40,488 nt of DNA, from the IMG/VR virus record IMGVR_UViG_3300033153_008633, positions 1-40,488 of that record, one strand, 5' to 3'. Source of the DNA: a virus. The position numbers and the translations under genes were made by a program. How positions within the stretch are numbered: position 1 is the stretch's first letter; each line of letters opens with the position of its first letter. Below the pieces are notes generated by a model. The model searched no databases, had not been told where the DNA came from, and was given only the letters and a program-made list of their open reading frames with translations. Of the stretch, positions 38,800-40,488 are shown piece after piece.

Positions 38800-39114
38800 T
38801 CACCCTTTATACGGATTATTAAGTAATCTGTGAACTAATCGTTCTACATCTGATTTATCATATACTGCAAATAATTGTTCATCATCAAATAAACCTTCTC
38901 TTCCAGAACATTCAAAAGTTGCAGGTACATTTTCACCTTGATTTAATGCATGGAAATAAATATCAATTTCTATTAAATCTTCCACAGTAAAATCTATTAC
39001 ATCATCTTCTCCTGAACTTTTAATCATCAAACCATTAAAAAAATCAGGTTTATAATATGAAAAAACTGTTTGTGAAGGCATCTTTAAAAATTCTTTTCTA
39101 GTTAATATTTTCAT
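38800..39114 (-). CDS. Hypothetical protein, 104 aa
   Basis: Mixed alpha/beta protein with LTRKEFLKMPSQTVFSYYKP at its start, an acidic strand IDFTVEDLIEIDIYFHAL and a C-terminal helix. Such a domain pattern occurs in small viral accessory proteins of unknown role. The start at 39114 is 21 nt downstream of an in-frame GTG that overlaps the neighbouring gene. Confidence 0.55.
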   Translation of the reverse strand: MKILTRKEFLKMPSQTVFSYYKPDFFNGLMIKSSGEDDVIDFTVEDLIEIDIYFHALNQGENVPATFECSGREGLFDDEQLFAVYDKSDVERLVHRLLNNPYKG

Positions 39115-39115
39115 T

Positions 39116-39340
39116 CTACAAGGACCCCAATGCACGTAATACCATAATAAAACTTGCTACAGGTAACAATATACTCCATACTAATGCCCATACAGCTTTG
39201 CTTTCATCTTTACCTATTGCAATCAATGCTAATATAAATGCAACAATTCCTAACGGTATCGGAGCAAGAAATAATGATGCAATACTAAATCCTATACTTA
39301 TGTTACTTACTTTACTTTTTGTTGTGTTTTCTTCTTCCAT
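39116..39340 (-). CDS. Two-helix membrane protein (DUF4190-like), 74 aa
   Basis: Polar N-terminus, then SIGFSIASLFLAPIPLGIVAFILALIAIG and a second hydrophobic segment AVWALVWSILLPVASFIMVL, with a short charged loop GKDESK between. This is the architecture of DUF4190 small membrane proteins. In a viral accessory operon it could alter the host membrane or block superinfection; not proven. Confidence 0.65.
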   Translation of the reverse strand: MEEENTTKSKVSNISIGFSIASLFLAPIPLGIVAFILALIAIGKDESKAVWALVWSILLPVASFIMVLRALGSL

Positions 39341-39653
39341 CTGATTCTCTCCATTTTTTTAATTGTAATTCTGTTTCTTTTTCAAGAGTTTCTTTATATT
39401 CTCCATTAGCGACAGGAAATAATCGAACTACAGGTTTATTTTCTAACCAATCTAATTTATCACATATAATTCTATCAGGAAGTCTATTGGGAATAAATAC
39501 TGTATGTTTTATATGTAATCCATATGATCCTTTTAATGCAGGACAACTAATATGATGTTCATCTCCGTCGCTTGTAATAATAACTCCTGCATATAAGGCA
39601 TATATAATATCTGATCCATTCCATTCATTCCAATTACGATTTCTTTGTTCCAT
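39312..39653 (-). CDS. Hypothetical protein, 113 aa
   Basis: Unrecognised alpha/beta protein, rich in Trp and Asn at the N-terminus (MEQRNRNWNEWNGSD) and Lys/Arg at the C-terminus. Overlaps the membrane-protein gene by 29 nt. Confidence 0.6.
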   Translation of the reverse strand: MEQRNRNWNEWNGSDIIYALYAGVIITSDGDEHHISCPALKGSYGLHIKHTVFIPNRLPDRIICDKLDWLENKPVVRLFPVANGEYKETLEKETELQLKKWRESDGRRKHNKK

Positions 39654-39680
39654 TCCAATTACCTAAATTTTAATTTCAAA

Positions 39681-39848
39681 TCAACCTGAACAAATATCTG
39701 AAAAAATTGCACAACATTTTTTATCACTATACCATTTTTCTTCACTTATTTCCAAAATATCTCCTTCAGATGCATAACATCCATAAATTACAACATCTTG
39801 ATCATCATCAAATTCTTTTAATTTTTCTTTTAATTCTTTAACTTTCAT
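39681..39848 (-). CDS. Hypothetical protein, 55 aa
   Basis: MKVKELKEKLKEFDDDQDVVIYG fits a widespread small viral domain with a helix then a strand; the C-terminus holds four of its five cysteines (KKCCAIFSDICSG). GGTGAATC precedes the ATG. Role unknown. Confidence 0.6.
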   Translation of the reverse strand: MKVKELKEKLKEFDDDQDVVIYGCYASEGDILEISEEKWYSDKKCCAIFSDICSG

Positions 39849-39857
39849 CTGATTCAC

Positions 39858-40157
39858 CTAAAAATCTAATTCATCTGTAGATATATTAAAAGTTTCCATC
39901 AAACCGATAATGACTTGAATTGCACCATCTTTTGATTTTATTGTAAGTTCTCCTTTAACTTCTGCAGAATTACCTACAACTTTATCAGCCAACTTTATAC
40001 CTGTTTCAGCTTCATATTCATAAGCATAATCTTCGTCACTCAAATAATCATAAGATAGATCAATTTTATTCATTAAACAACTTGGACAACAGTCATGAGT
40101 ATCTTTCAATACATAACCTGTGTATTTACAATTTTTACATTTACCATTATTTTCCAT
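39858..40157 (-). CDS. Zinc-binding N-terminal domain protein, 99 aa
   Basis: CKNCKYTG at residues 7-14 and CCPSC near 23-27 form a zinc ribbon; the second half is acidic then beta/alpha. The start at 40157 lies 5 nt after GGGTGA. Function unknown. Confidence 0.6.
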   Translation of the reverse strand: MENNGKCKNCKYTGYVLKDTHDCCPSCLMNKIDLSYDYLSDEDYAYEYEAETGIKLADKVVGNSAEVKGELTIKSKDGAIQVIIGLMETFNISTDELDF

Positions 40158-40470
40158 CATCTTCACCCTTCACAAAAATATTATTTCTTGAGCATAACAC
40201 AGCCATTGTTTCTAATTTTTTTAAATCTTTTTTTGCATCAGCAATTGCTTTTTTAAGATAATGTTTAATACAGTCCTTCCTGTCCCAACTAAACTGTAAG
40301 TCGTAATAAGTATTCCCAGGGAAAACCCCACTATAAGCTCGTGCAAACTCTTCCCAAAGATTACTCTTTAAATTATTAAATAGTTTAACATTTTTAGTAG
40401 ATTCTACTTCTATTCCCTTTAATTTGTTTGTGAATATTAATCCATTATTTGATTTCCTTATATGTTCCAT
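40147..40470 (-). CDS. First gene of the accessory operon, 107 aa
   Basis: A basic protein with two helices and WEEFARAYSGVFPGNTYYDLQFSWDRKDCIKHYLKK in the middle; no family recognised. The ATG follows GGTGTAATAA. Its promoter lies partly in this window's start (97-160) because the genome is circular. Confidence 0.65.
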   Translation of the reverse strand: MEHIRKSNNGLIFTNKLKGIEVESTKNVKLFNNLKSNLWEEFARAYSGVFPGNTYYDLQFSWDRKDCIKHYLKKAIADAKKDLKKLETMAVLCSRNNIFVKGEDDGK

Positions 40471-40488
40471 TTATTACACCTTATGTAA
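40375..40488. repeat. Right copy of 114-bp direct terminal repeat
   Basis: Identical to 1-114. It contains the start of the 107-residue gene and the TTACATAAGGTGTAA block of its promoter, while the TATA box is present only at the left end. This shows the two ends join in nature. Confidence 0.95.

Noticed and set aside
1-40488. CRISPR array, insertion sequence or rRNA
   Set aside because: No regularly spaced repeats, transposase-like genes or rRNA-like blocks were seen on either strand.

Overview
The window looks like the complete, circularly closed genome of an AT-rich head-tailed (siphovirus-like) virus of an archaeon. The first 114 bases recur exactly as the last 114, so the unique length is 40,374 bp. 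The archaeal assignment rests on regulatory signals, not on marker genes. Transcripts start behind TATA boxes (TTTATATAT or CATATATAAAT) at fixed distances from shared start-site motifs. Nearly every gene has a GGTGA-type Shine-Dalgarno sequence, the form complementary to archaeal 16S 3' ends. The clearest tRNA-like gene does not encode CCA. An AT-rich euryarchaeal methanogen is a plausible host, but nothing here proves it.

Layout. (1) 10.05 kb down to 0.3 kb, minus strand: a long early operon of about 36 small genes. It begins with two related ribbon-helix-helix-like regulators and includes a second HNH protein, a PD-(D/E)XK-like candidate nuclease and a winged-helix protein, and it ends with the small terminase and an HNH endonuclease. 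(2) 10.06-10.57 kb: a divergent control region. (3) 10.57-14.28 kb, plus strand: a short early/replication arm with a DUF1071 (Sak-type) annealase, a SWIM zinc-finger protein and several Cys-rich proteins. (4) 36.75 kb down to 14.28 kb, minus strand: the virion and lysis block. It carries large terminase, portal, Mu gpF-like protein, protease-scaffold fusion, decoration protein and major capsid protein, then an unusually placed spike-base plus giant LamG/discoidin fibre and holin-like cassette. Connectors, tail terminator, tail tube, frameshifted tail chaperones, tape measure, distal tail, hub, fibre, a Cys-His-Glu transglutaminase-like protein and an EF-hand mini-protein follow. (5) 37.65-40.47 kb, minus strand: a second operon of small accessory genes with its own early promoter, including one protein resembling DUF2829/Tad2. 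(6) 36.77-37.62 kb: an RNA-dense island between that operon and the terminase. It has its own early-class promoter, three irregular tRNA-like structures and several long hairpins.

Regulation. Seven early promoters share a TATA box, four with CGTAAC directly upstream. Six of the seven have a TATTACA motif 24-25 nt downstream. Five of them continue into an imperfect palindrome TTACA-n5-TGTAA that contains the ribosome binding site. Four late promoters fall into two pairs of near-identical sequence. Odd points are an apparent AUA start codon on the tail tube gene, a poly-A -1 frameshift site in the tail chaperone gene, a repeat element that straddles stop codons in the early operon, and the irregular tRNA-like cluster. 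No DNA polymerase, helicase, primase or integrase was recognised.
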